The translations under genes and the position numbers were made by a program. Of a stretch of DNA of 64,000 bases, positions 45,301 to 56,686 are shown piece after piece. How positions within the stretch are numbered: position 1 is the stretch's first letter; every line of letters starts with the position of its first letter. A model generated the notes under the pieces. That model made no database searches, was not told the origin of the DNA, and saw only the letters and a list, made by a program, of their open reading frames with translations. Source of the stretch: Aureobasidium sp. EXF-3400 (taxonomy: Eukaryota; Ascomycota; Dothideomycetes; Dothideales; Saccotheciaceae); assembly GCA_024195585.1 (NCBI GenBank), contig SWBL01000035.1, forward strand, positions 124,001 through 188,000. Reading direction: 5' to 3'.

Positions 45301-45562
45301 GAACGCAACTCTGTTCGTCGACTTCAGCGCCGAGAACCAGCGCCTCTACGCTTCAGCACGTGGTCTTTGGCAGGAGAAGAATGCTCTTGCTAACATCACT
45401 GTCCTGGGTGTTCAGTCTGCACCTAAGAACGTGTCGCTGAATGGCCAGGCTTTGATGTCTGGTGTTGCTTACAATGCTACCAGCAAGGTCCTCAAGGTCA
45501 CTGGACTGCAGAATGCCACTTCTTCTGGCGCATGGGCCAAGGATTGGGTTCTTGAGTGGTAA
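42381..45562 (+). CDS. secreted alpha-glucosidase, GH31
   Basis: Three exons (42381-42565, 42637-43256, 43314-45562) with introns of 71 and 57 bp give about 1017 residues; starting at 42300 would add 27. The TATA position and the signal peptide MMFPSFKRATLFALPAAAAI support 42381. The catalytic nucleophile is in 'GIWIDMSEVSSF' and the acid/base in 'GHWGGDNYATWESM'. The 'YGLGERLHG' and 'TFGYHQCRWGY' blocks are standard for fungal extracellular alpha-glucosidases (AgdA/AgdB type). It hydrolyses maltose, malto-oligosaccharides and starch ends to glucose. Many N-glycosylation sequons are present. Codon bias is strong, suggesting high expression. Confidence 0.95.
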
Positions 45563-45874
45563 AAGAGAGATGGAAAAAGAGGAGACTTACATGACTTGAT
45601 GATAAAAAGAACCCCAGATAAAGAAAGGTGGTTTCAAATGATGAGAGGCAAAGTTCCTCAAGAAGATGTATAATATAGCCTTTTGCTCATACAAAAACGA
45701 AAGAGTTTACACAACATTTGCAGCACAGTTCCAAGGATATTCCATACCGGTATCGTGATTCTCAGCAGTTTAAAATATACAAACTCCCTTCGTTAATTGT
45801 ATTACCCATATTTCATGTACTTGCAGCAACCATATCCATATCCATATCCATATCCACACTCCTCATACGAGTAT
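45563..45874. other. convergent intergenic region with a 6-bp microsatellite
   Basis: 312 bp between the convergent GH31 and Sac-domain genes. It contains four copies of CATATC at 45831-45854. Confidence 0.6.
45831..45854. repeat. (CATATC)4 microsatellite
   Basis: Four perfect hexamer copies in the 3' flank shared by two convergent genes. Confidence 0.9.
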
Positions 45875-48800
45875 CTACGACCAAACTAACTTCTTCAACG
45901 AATACCCCAAACTCTCCAGATAACCCGTACTCTTCCTCGCCTCAGCCACAGAAATAACATCTTTCTGCTCCACTGTCAACCTCTTCTCTTCCTCTCCCTC
46001 CCCTCCATCCTTCTTCGCAGCTTTATTCCCCAACCTCTCAATTTCCTCACAAATATGCTTCACCATCTCTGCCTCTGACATCTCACCCTCTGCATTTTTG
46101 CCCTTGGAAGCAGAGTTACGTGGTGGCAGAGCTTTGAATGCCAAAACCCTACTTTCTGCAGGTTTAAGTGGTGTTTTCTTTGCGTCGTCTTCGGCATTGG
46201 AAGCTTCTTTTTCATTTGCCAGAGAGCGAGTGTTTGTGCGAACCATAGCAGGCGTGGTACTCGAGTACCTCACGCAAAAACCCACGTTTTTGTTTGCGTC
46301 GAGGTGAGTAGGTCCCAATGTCGAAGTAATATAAGTTCCATAATTGACGCTCGAGATATCCAAGAGCGACACGCGTTCAAAGGAACCCACTTTTTCTGTA
46401 TCCCAGTCAAAGCGGCAGAAATAGAGTGCAGAATCCGTGAGCAACACAATGCATTCTTCAAAAGGCAATGCACGCAGTGTGTTTGCGGAAGCGGGACAAG
46501 ATAATGTCCACCCAGATATCATATCCGCAGAATCTTCAAGAACAATGCGCACACAGGTTTCAATGGCGCTTTGACGTATCCTCCCCATATCGAGGGCGTA
46601 GTCTTGATTCATCATGTCAGTTTCGAATTCGTCGAATACGGAAGAGCCAGCATTGCCTAGCCAGAAATCAATGCATGTTTGCAGGAAGTAGTCGCCGAAA
46701 ATGTTGTTGTAGTAGCGGTTTAGTGTTAGGCTGAAGTCAGTGAGGGCGCCTTGCCAGTTGCGCTTGCGGGTGCGTGTGAAGTCTCCTTTGAGCGCGGCGG
46801 TGCCTGCGTATTGTCGGGAAATGGCGTCGCCGTTGTCGGCCCAGAGGTTGTTGTACCATGATGTTTTTGGGTCGGTTTGGAGGTTGATTGAGAGACCCAT
46901 TTCGGCGAGTTGGTCTTGGAGAGCATGGCCTGCTGCGCCGGATTGAACGACGTTGGTTCGGTCCAGGCAGTCCATGCAGTTTGTTCTTAGGACGCCGGTC
47001 TGAGTGCTGACGAATCTGCCGTCTTGCTGGACAGTCCATCCGAATTTCTGCATTGCTGGCCGCAGAGTATCCATGAGGACTGACACATTCTCAAACTTCA
47101 TACCTTTGCAGACAGTGTGGAAATCGAACCAGTAAAACCCAACCTGTTTGCCAGAAACACCTCCAGAACTGTTCAGACTGTTTGCGTGCTTCTCATACGA
47201 CTCTCCAATCTTTGCTTCTGTGCCGTGCTTGTCGACCAACGATGCACACTGAACCTCGCCATAACGCTCGAGCATGTTGGAAAAGTGTTTCTCGAATGCA
47301 GCTTGATTGGTCGCTTCGGAACCATATTGGATAGGAATCGGTTTGAAGCTGTAAGGGCTTTGCGAGAAGAACAGAGGGATGGAGCCTCTGACCTGCAGGA
47401 AGGAGAAGACCTTGTCTTTGGTGCTCCAAGAAGGTGTAGCAAGAATCTGTTCGGTCTCAACATTGTTGGCGACATTGCCATCATCATCGATGCCACGACG
47501 AAGGTAGCGTAGTCCTGCGCGTTTCACGGAACGCCTCGAGATCAAGGTCAGGAGTAGCTCCTTTGCTTGCGACTTGTCGTCGGTTGTGCTCGCAGTCTCT
47601 TTCTGGGCATCTTCCTGGACCTTGACAACTTCTGCTGCCTCTTGCTTCGCCTCGACTATCTTGTTTTCTGCATTCTCAGCTGCGTCGATGGTGAACGCGC
47701 GTTGGCCGATAAAGCCTTGGATAACGGGTAGAACGAGGTTGTGCTGGCCGGCTTCGATAAGCGGCTCGGTCAAGTTGTGGTTCCAGAAGTACTAAGACTG
47801 TCAGCTCATTTTCAGCACGAGGATGCTGAGAAAATTACTTACCAAAGGATCGAAACGCTTGTAAAGAGGCACCGAGGCGGAGGTCGACTCCTGTCGTGAA
47901 AGGCTGCGTGAAAGGTCGTAATCGTAAGAGAAGTAAAAGCTTCGTGAAGTAAAGTACAAGTTTGTTGTCTTGAGGATTCTGGGAATGAGAGTAGCAAGGG
48001 TGGTGTCGCCAGGTGCGACGGGCGTTGGCTCGACCGCAGGCTGTTCCTCGGTCGTTGAAGAGGGTTGAGTCTGGGTGTCGACAGGTGCGCTCTCGACCTC
48101 ATCCTTCTTGTCGTCCGGCAAAGAGTCCTGGGCTTGCTTTTTCTGCTCCATGGACAGGTCGTCCTCGTTGGCGCTCATGCCTTGCTTGCGAATGCCATCA
48201 GACTTCCAGCCGCCCTTGGAGAACCATCGCTGGGCAAAGCGACCGTATTGACCCTTATTCTTTATCACGTCGGCGACAACGGTGGTAGCCTTGTTCACAG
48301 AGCCCTTGGGTACATTCAGCGGCTCGTCTGGCATCTCGACCGATGCATTGTCGTCGTGTTCATCATCTGCAGCTGAACTGCTCGAGTCGTCTTCGTCGTC
48401 GCTGGTGTCGAGAGACTCGGGCTTGTTGCTCTTCAGAGTCGACTTTGCGTGTTGGATGGCATGTTGTGCTTCTGACTGCGAAGTCAAAGGAATGAGAGCG
48501 ACATTGGTGATGACGTAGATGGGTTTGCCGCGGATCTGAGCGACCTGCTCACGCTTCGAGATAGCGACGAGGTATGAGGAGGAAGCGAGATTCAAGAGAC
48601 CTGGAGACTCGTCAGAGAAAAGAAGACTTCGAGTCAATGTCATGCATACCGAGAAGACCATGAGCTTCGAGCCCTTCGCTATTCGAGTCGTCCGAGTGCT
48701 GCTGGAGCGAAGGGCTGATGTTGTGTGTCTTGTAGTCGATCTTTACAGGAGGAGGCGAGGATTGTTGGTTTCGCTGAGAAAGAGGTTGCAACAGCAGACC

Positions 48801-48896
48801 GTCTGCCGTCGCGCAGCTGTGTAACAGTCAGTATCACCGAAACATGTTTCTCTGAGCCAGCACTTACATTACGAGTTTGCGAACCAGACCAGGCAT
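45875..48896 (-). CDS. Sac-domain phosphoinositide phosphatase with hSac2 domain
   Basis: Four exons (48868-48896, 48650-48816, 47843-48600, 45875-47791) with introns of 49-51 bp give 956 residues. The first exon is only 29 nt. The Sac domain is split by a long acidic, Ser-rich insert at about 100-230, and its CX5R(T) catalytic motif appears as 'RTNCMDCLDRTN' at about 587-598. A C-terminal hSac2-like region (about 760-880, 'FEECIVLLTDSALYFCRFDWD') matches INPP5F/Sac2-type enzymes. These remove phosphate from phosphoinositides at endosomal or plasma membranes, controlling membrane traffic. The exact lipid substrate is not shown. The C-terminus has a Lys/Glu coiled stretch. Confidence 0.9.
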
Positions 48897-49351
48897 TGCT
48901 ACAGCATCCGTTGCATCTGGCGATGTCTTGAATTCAGACTGGTTCATCAAATCTTCCGACTGATGTCTTGGTATTCTTCCTCCTCTGAACGATCTTGTCG
49001 AATGTTTTGCAACTCCGAAGCTCGATGACGTCTGCTCGATTTCGATGGCCTGATTCTTCGGCTTCCCTTATTTTATTCTGCTCCTACAGCAACGCGTGTA
49101 ATTGTCTGTCAGTAGACGCCTGAGATCGTTCTCTCAGTCTGTCTATCAAGAAGCAACAGAGTATGTGCAAGAAATGCACAGGTGTCGGCCGTCTTGTAGT
49201 TTGTTCGTCTTGCCGGTCTCATGACCCCCGCTTCCACGCCAACCTCTGCCGTTTCTTACCCGACGTGTCGACGACTGCACATCCACATTGACATTAGCAT
49301 CACAAGGTAGACCCCGCTGCTAACAACTACTGCGTAAAAGCTATAGTAGCC
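48897..49351. other. divergent promoter region
   Basis: About 455 bp between the Sac-domain gene and the amidohydrolase gene; no gene or repeat is seen. Confidence 0.5.
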
Positions 49352-50357
49352 ATGAACAGGTAATTGCTAAATTCATTCGAGAAGTCCTTGGTCCTCATCT
49401 CATGCCAACTCTAGCTCGACCGCTCTTCGGCTATGCCGTCTCAAACCAAAGCACGCATATTGTTTCCAAAGAGCCTTCACAAAAAACGTCCAATCGAGCT
49501 CCATCATCGACAGAACGCCAGCGGGTGCCTGGGACAGTCATATGCATGTGACATCTCCCGAGTACCCTCTAGCAAAATCAGCTGCATACAAACCATCCTT
49601 GCATAGTCTAGACCATGCCATGGCTTTCGAAAAAACAATTGGTATAAGCAACATCGTACTCGTCCAACCGTCAATCTATGGAAACGACAACTCCTGCCTC
49701 CTGGACGCGCTGAAGGAAATCGGGCCTGACCATGGTCGAGGTGTGGTAGCATTCGATCCCGACGACACTGACGGCGACACATTGCAGCAATGGCACAGTC
49801 TCGGTGTTCGAGGCGTCAGACTGAACTTCAAGTCCACAAATGAACCATTTGATCCGGACACTGTCAAAAAGACTCTGCGCAGGTATGCGGCAGTTGTAAA
49901 GCCGCTCGGCTGGGTGATTGAGCTGTTCATCGATGTCGAGCAACTTCGCTTCTTAAGCGATATCATACCTGAGCTCGGAGTCAAGTTTTGCATTGCTCAT
50001 TTCGGCGCTCCCGATATGAAACGATGGAAGTCATATCCTTCAGATGCGTCGAAGGTGCCTGGCATGCAGCATTTGACGGCACTCTTGTCACAGGCTGACA
50101 ATACCTGGGTCAAACTCTCAGGTCATTATCGCTATGATCCTTCAGTTGACAGCATGGCTGGTACCGAAGCACTCGCCAAGTTGTTGTTGACAACTGCAAA
50201 AGACAAAATGGTCTTTGCATCAGACTGGCCGCATACACGCTTCGAGGGCTTGGATGTCAAGCCTTTCGTTTCCAGGTGTCTCGATTGGGCAGAAGAGCTC
50301 GATGCGAAAGACCTGCTATTCCGTGATAATGCGAAGGTTCTGTGGGACTGTGCTTGA
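49352..50357 (+). CDS. amidohydrolase (PDC lactonase/LigI-like) with mitochondrial-type presequence
   Basis: The conserved core begins at 'AGAWDSHMHV', whose HxH metal motif lies next to the internal Met at 49542, so that Met is too late. Frame analysis supports an 8-nt first exon, 49352-49359 (ATGAACAG), a 55-bp intron (GTAATT...CTCTAG) and exon 2 at 49415-50357, giving 316 residues. The added N-terminus is Arg/Lys-rich and lacks acids (STALRLCRLKPKHAYCF), like a mitochondrial targeting signal. 'FCIAHFGAPD' and 'FASDWPHTRF' supply the remaining metal and catalytic residues. Relatives hydrolyse lactones such as 2-pyrone-4,6-dicarboxylate; the substrate here is unknown. Confidence 0.8.
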
Positions 50358-50502
50358 TCACACAGTCAGAATATACTCCCGGACCATTTTCAGGTGTCTA
50401 CCGGCCAGTCCCACGCTTGTATGAGGTGCTTCTGCGTAGACAAAGTATGACGGGCATGAACTCTATCCGTATACCTGAGTATCTCAAGTAGCTCTTCTTG
50501 CT

Positions 50503-52540
50503 CTATGCGAGAAGTGAACCGATCGCCGCACCATGATATACCCATGCATGACGTGACCCAGATGGCTGCTGTTTTACAACCACCTTGAGCGATGCCGCAA
50601 AGAGTTCTTGCGTGGTATCTGAGTTGTTCCTGCACCTCAAGTCAGCCACCATCGAAGCCAAAAGATCGTTGTAAGCACGTACATCTACAGTCTGCTCGAA
50701 GGCCTTCCTCTGCAAGCCAAGTCTAGGTATATTCGGGTCATGAGCGACCAACAGAATTTTCGATAAATGGTAGTGCTGGATACCCTTAGCGATAGTGTCG
50801 CCTGTATACCAGATCTTGGTAAACAAGTTTCCTTTGATGCCAGATGGCTGAGTTTGGAAGACAGGGTTGAAAGATCGAGGCTTGTGAGCCATCCATGCTT
50901 CCCCATAATCGCGAAGTGCTTGATACGCCGTTTGGTTCAGTGAACCATGCTGAAAACAATGATTGATAACATCTGCACAATGCACAATAATCCTGTTGGT
51001 CCATGTACAGTCGTCCGCTGCCGAGAACGAACGGTCTAGATTGCAGTGTTCCAGCACGGGTACTATCGGCCTCTGATTGACGAAAGCCACGACCATCTCT
51101 TGACGGAAGCCGACCCACCAAGCCGCCTGTCGCAAGCCACCTCGTGTAGCGATTCTCTCTTGCGCGCTGATGAGAGCGTGTATGGCAGGCAGATGACTCT
51201 GTTGATCGTATCCAGCAAGAGAGACTAGTCAGAGTCAACACTGATCACGTTTGACGTGAATACCTGTACTTACTGTCCATCTCCTCCATAACTCTTAGAA
51301 TGACCACAGCAGCGAGGATGTAATCCTCAATCAGCGCATCGGGCTCATTCAATACTGGTATCAGGTGATCCAGTGTCTCCTGGAAGTAAGTCTCGGGCGT
51401 GGGATCTGTCAACCCTATCGTCTTGGATATATGCTTGGAGGCAACTGCAAATATCGAGGTCAAAAGAATTGGCGAGAGAAATGCCATACGAGGAACAAGA
51501 CGGCCGAAGATCGAGTTCTGGCACACAACATCAATACTGGGAGCCAGATGCTCAATAAAGTGTTGCATCAGTCGGGCTTCATGTGGTGATAGTATGGGCG
51601 TCGTAGGCAGAGAGAAAGCCGCCTCTGGAGAAATCTCAGTGATACGGCCCGTTGATGGATCCTTTGGCGAGCCGAAAGACCGGAAGTTGTGTGGTGACAA
51701 AGCATCGTTACAGTCAGATAGCCGACTCTGATACAACGAGGCGCGCTTTGGTGAGATTCTGTTATCCAGTGTGAACTCGAATACAGGTGAGATGCCAGTT
51801 GTCAACGCCGTGAAATTCGCATCTGTTGTGGCTTCTGTCGCAAGATCCGTAGGAACGCTACGTGAGCGCTCTGCTCTGCACTCTGCAGCTGCTTCTACAA
51901 GCGTCTCGAAACGAGTTGATGCTTGAGAGTGACCAAGATCCTTAGCAGTACCCACGTCCTGTCCAGAGGCCTGTATGCGACCTGAGACTCGATCCTGTTG
52001 CTCCGTGGATGCTCCTTCGAGATGTGATAATGGGATGGGGTCGGAAGTGCTTGATGGTAACTGTACCGAATCCTCTACATCATCCTCAAAGTCTAGCAGT
52101 TGGCCGTCGCCGAAGATTGTTGATTCATTTTCGTCAATGAAGATCAACTCCTTGTCAACTCTGAACCAAGGCTGTCCGGCCGGAAACTTGGGTTGATGCT
52201 TTGCTGGATTGGCAAGTCTGGTCATACAGTCAGTGCCAAGCCAATCAGTACACCGAAATGACAGTTGACATGTCCTCCATTGAAAGCAAAAGGCGCAATC
52301 AATTGTCGGCATCTAACCCACCTTGCCTTCTTCTTCGGCGGCTCGGGCAGCTCGGCCCGGCTCACGCATTCGACATCATCCTTGAGACATCGTGAACATT
52401 TGGGCTTCTTACGATCACACTTCAGATGCCGCCCCCGGCATTGTTGACTGTTAGGGAAGCAGTTAGCTCGATCAAGCGATTCGGGAGTTGCCAGATGGGT
52501 GAGAGGATTCCTACCACGCAAGTCTTTCTCCGCCGTTCAT
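50503..52540 (-). CDS. Zn2Cys6 fungal transcription factor
   Basis: Four exons (52515-52540, 52322-52447, 51274-52217, 50503-51224) keep frame and give 605 residues. The zinc cluster starts at residue 9 and is split by intron 1: the first Cys codon is completed across the junction, then 'QQCRGRHLKCDRKKPKC' and 'SRCLKDDVEC'. A basic linker (PPKKKAR) follows. The C-terminal half resembles the fungal-specific regulatory domain of Arg-type activators ('SPHEARLMQHFIEHLAP', 'RGGLRQAAWWVGFRQEM'). It lies between the amidohydrolase and the inositol-dehydrogenase-like gene and is divergent from the latter, so it may regulate them. Confidence 0.87.
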
Positions 52541-52978
52541 CGCATCGCTCGGAATAGACGAGTATGAGGTCGCGCGGGGTTGATGACCGTCAGAGCTCGC
52601 CGACTGGTTCCTGCGTGGACTTAGTGTACAGAGAAGAAGAAAATCGATGGCGAGATGTCCTCGGACAAGATCTTACTTAGGGCTCGGAAAGATATTTGCC
52701 CGATTTGTCAGAAGGAACGTTTTTGGAAGTCCCGCGCCAACCCCGCTACTCCACACCCAAGGAACCCCTCTTACTTCTTCTGTTCATCTTTGTTATGTAT
52801 CTCTACAGTTGCCCGGGATCACAATATGTGTAGACTAGAATGGCAAGAGAACGGAGGGTGGTGTATGATCGGATTTGTGGTCTAGGGTATAAAGCCTGAA
52901 CCTTACCCAGGTCTACCATAACTACCCTCGACCTCAGTTTACCTCGATATTCCTAGGCTCATACATTGCGACATCAAA
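52541..52978. promoter_or_regulatory. bidirectional promoter: Zn2Cys6 regulator / dehydrogenase
   Basis: This 438-bp region separates the divergent regulator and inositol-dehydrogenase-like genes. It is a natural place for autoregulation or co-regulation, but no symmetric CGG site was confidently found. Confidence 0.35.
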
Positions 52979-54101
52979 ATGGTCCAAAAGCTCAAGATTG
53001 CCGCCGCTGGTCTTGGTCGTATGGGTGCTCGCCATGCCATCAACTTTCTTCACCGTACCCCTCGTGCAGAGCTCGTAGCAGCTTTCACTCCGGACCCAAA
53101 GGAGCTCGCCTGGGCTCGAGTCAACTTGGAACCCCATGGAGTCAAGCTCTATACCGACTACGATGAGATGATCAAGCAAGAGGGTCTGCAGGCTGTGGTC
53201 ATCGGCACCGCTACATCAGTTCATGCCGAGGAGGCCATCAAAGCCATGCACCAGGGCTTGCACGTTCTGGTCGAGAAGCCTCTATCCACAAGTATCCCTG
53301 TCGTAAGTCATCATGAAGCAACTTCACTTGTACAATACTAACAATTTAAAGTGTAAACAAGTCTTGGATGAAGCACTCAAGCACCCTCACCTTAAAGTCA
53401 TGTGTGGTTTCTCTCGCCGTTTCGACGAGTCTTACCGCGATGCATGGGAAAAGATGGACAGAGGAATGATCGGCCGACCAACAATCATCCGCAGTCAAAC
53501 CTGTGACAAGCATGATCCCAGCGGCTTCTTCGTCGAGTACGCAGCATGGTCTGGAGGTGTGTTCGTCGACATGTCTGTCCACGACATCGACCTTGCTCTG
53601 TGGTTCTTCGGCGACGACATTCAAGTAAAGAGTGTCTCTGCATACGGCGTACGAGCAGTGCAGCCCGAACTTGCCAAATACAGCGACTACGACAACGCTA
53701 TGGGCATCGTCGAGTTTTGGAACGGCAGGATCGCCAACTTTTACTGCTCGAGAATGATGGCACACGGCCAAGAAGACGTGACTGAAATCATCGGTACTGA
53801 AGGAAAGTTGACAGTCAACGGCATGCCTCAGAAGAACCTTGTCAACTATTACGGACCACAGGGTGTGACCAGAGAGGTTCCGGCACACTACTATGGCCGC
53901 TTTGAACAAGCCTTCGTTGGAGAGGCCAATGAGTTCGCCGCTGCTTGTCTAGACAATACTGCGCTTCCTTTGAAGCTGCGGAACGCAGTCAAGGCCGTTG
54001 AGATTGGCGCACTGTTGCAAGAAGCTCTGGTGAAGGGTGTTCAGATCCGTCTGAACGAGACTGGGCAGCGCATTCCAGATGCCCCAGCATCAAAGTTGTA
54101 G
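52979..54101 (+). CDS. Gfo/Idh/MocA oxidoreductase, myo-inositol 2-dehydrogenase-like
   Basis: Two exons, 52979-53302 and 53352-54101, with a 49-bp intron (GTAAGT, ACTAAC branch, AAAG), give 357 residues. The N-terminal Rossmann motif is 'AAAGLGRMGARHA', and the family EKP motif occurs in 'HVLVEKPLSTS'. 'GGVFVDMSVHDIDLALWFFG' holds the catalytic Asp/His of inositol/sugar dehydrogenases. The enzyme should oxidise a polyol or sugar with NAD(P)+. Exact substrate unknown. The protein lacks targeting signals and is probably cytosolic. Divergence from a Zn2Cys6 gene suggests pathway-specific induction. Confidence 0.88.
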
Positions 54102-56649
54102 CCCTGCTCGATTAAATAGTGAAGCACAAGGATCTCAACTTACTACCACGATGTCCAAAGCCCCTAGTATTCAATCTGCATGACTATCACGCAGAAAATG
54201 TATATGAGCCTGTAGACTGACCGATCTTCTATTGGGCGTTAAACGTATGATTTTGTGGTTAGACATAGCCTGCTTTGTGCTGCATTGGCATCGTGGTACG
54301 ACCGTTCATGGCTGTTAGGAAGTCACTGATGTCTTCTCAGTACCCCGTATTGGCGCCGAGACTCAGCTCGCGGCAGTCCATAACAAGACGGTGCATCCGG
54401 AGCCACCGAATCAAGACTTTCCATCACAACAACAGCCAAGGGGTGTCAGTATTTGCTTCCAAAAACTTCGGCATCATCCTTGATATCTTGTCAATACCAT
54501 CGAATGTCTCGTGTCGATTCACATCCTCAGGGAGCAGCAGTCCCGGATTTGCTTACATTACTGCAGTAGCATTCGAAAGTCGTCCTGAGACATTCAGCCT
54601 CATATCCTAAGCCGTTCAGTGAGTGTTATTGTGATCGATTGATGAATTTGCCGAAATACTGTTGTCAAAATAGAGTTGCTTGCAAACGTTTGTCGTGCAC
54701 TGCTTTACGGGGACAGACGGCATCTAGAGGCGCCTATAAGACGCCTGACCTGTGACTTCAATAGACAGTATATCTGCAGAGCCGAGGTCTTTAAGCAAGA
54801 GATGTCCAATTGACCTGTAAGCTTGATAACAAGTACTCCAATTTACATAGGCACTTTCATGTCTGCACTCATGGCGATGTAGCTCGAAAGTGTTGCCGAA
54901 TGCGAGAAGTCTTGAGGTGATATTACATTTTCGTGCAGTAATAGTGATCGAATGTCTGTTGAGATCGGACCTTAAGATCGACGTCGAGAAGTTTTGTTGT
55001 CAAGCTTCAAGATGTTGCCAGATGGTTCGTCAAGCCGACGATCGGACATGAGCGAGGTATCAGATTTTATAGGGAGGATCGTTAGGTAATTCCCTTTTCG
55101 ATTATCGGTAACTATAGAAGCCGGGAACAGGTAGATGCAAGCAGTTAGCGGCATATGTTTTGTGCAAATTAGCGCCAGGCAATTTTCGTTAGCGGCGGGC
55201 GAACTTTGGCTGACAGCGCCGGTCTGTCATGGCAAACAACATGCATTTCTTCTTTGTCCTTGTAAACAGTGCGACGACGAGGAGCGTCTCAAGTCGCGGT
55301 GTCACAATGACTCGAATACAAGGGCGAGGAATCGTCGAGAGACGGTCGCTCTCGTTAGCTGATGTCATGTGTTATTGCGTCGAGCATTTCGTGGAGATGA
55401 TGCGTTCATTAGAGTAATTGCGGGCACCTGGGGCTTTGACAAGCGGGATTCGGACGTTTGATTCTCCTCAGGCGTCTTGTGCATTAGCAGCAAGAGTTGG
55501 CTTACGTCGCTGGCATCGTTGGCAGGACAGTGGCTACCAAGTCTTGCTGTGGAGATTCGCACAACATGAGCCAGATTGAAATCGTAGACCGAGAGGCACG
55601 CTTGAGGTGATTCTCAAGAGAATTCGTCGTGGAGTGGTACGTGGATCATACGCCGCATCAGATCGATTTTAGGAGCAAATGTGAGACGACGCCCGGTAGA
55701 GGGCACAACGGCAAGGTCAAAAGCAGGGAGATAAGCGGGTGAACATGGGGTGTGGTGGCAAGCTCAACGATGAGACGGATACTTGTCAAACAGGCGAGAG
55801 CTGCAGTATCGCAAGGCATGCAGTCTGAGCAGTGTGATGATTGAGTTTTGTAGAGTTTGTGGAAAACGTGATAATGCCTGGCATCCACGTGCCAAGAGGA
55901 TGCAACTGGCAGTCGCGTTCTTGGGGCTCTTGTCGCATGCAAATTTGAGTTGCGGGAGCGCCAGCGGTTTTGGACAGGGCGCGTGTGGGTTTTGCTTTCT
56001 TTGGCGAGAAATAGGGCAAAGGAGGCCATCCCGGACGCAACCCATGCAGCCTGTTATTCATCAGTCCTATTAGCCTCCTTATCCCGTTCCTGAGAGGCGC
56101 TTGTTCCGTCCTGTGTTTCTCCGTCGCCGTCTTCATCCACTCTCATTCCATCCATTGTTCGCTGGCCTAGTCGTAACACACGACAAGGAAATCAAAGGCC
56201 TTTGCTTGGCTCTCGCTTGCAGCTGTCAGAAAGGAGCTTTATACTTTTGTGTTTGACTTTGTCGGATCAGGCCTACCAAACTGGTTGCTTTTCTGATCGG
56301 CAGATCAACTAGTCTGGCCTGAGCGAACTGCTGAGCCGCTCCATCCACTGGTGCTTTGCATATCCTCCTTGTACGAGCGTCTTTTCGCTTACGCAGCAGC
56401 TTTGCCTGTCGTCGCTGCCTGCATTCCTCTCGATCCTGGTCGACGGTCGCCTACACTCCTTCATGTTCACGCCCTGCGCCGGCGACTTCTTTGGACATCA
56501 CGTCTGCCGCTGACAACACCCCGTATGCCGACTGCATCTTTTCGCTCCTTCGACTCCACCCCGACTTCGACCTCGGCCGACGCTCGCGACGCTCGAGTCG
56601 TCTCTCTCTTTTCCACGACTGAGGCTGCGCCCTCGCCGACACAGTCAAG
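54102..56649. other. 2.5-kb intergenic region, SLN1 promoter and leader at right end
   Basis: The largest gap in the window. Frames up to 123 codons lack motifs. From about 56340 to 56649 the sequence is pyrimidine-rich and contains upstream ORFs before the histidine kinase start. The rest shows no clear structure. Confidence 0.5.
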
Positions 56650-56686
56650 ATGCGCATCCCAATCCGAGAACAGCTCGCCGGCTTGA
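56463..56686 (+). promoter_or_regulatory. two upstream ORFs in the histidine kinase leader
   Basis: A 16-codon uORF occupies 56463-56513. A second, 53-codon uORF runs from 56525 to 56686 and overlaps the main ATG at 56650 in another frame. If transcribed, both could reduce initiation at the kinase start. Whether the mRNA begins upstream of them is unknown. Confidence 0.4.

Noticed and set aside
49402..49541. ATG at 49402 as start of the amidohydrolase
   Set aside because: It is in a different frame from the conserved core; the 8-nt exon model keeps frame.
54102..56649. Frames up to 123 codons in the 2.5-kb gap
   Set aside because: No domain, signal peptide or splice continuity; opposite-strand frames overlap them.
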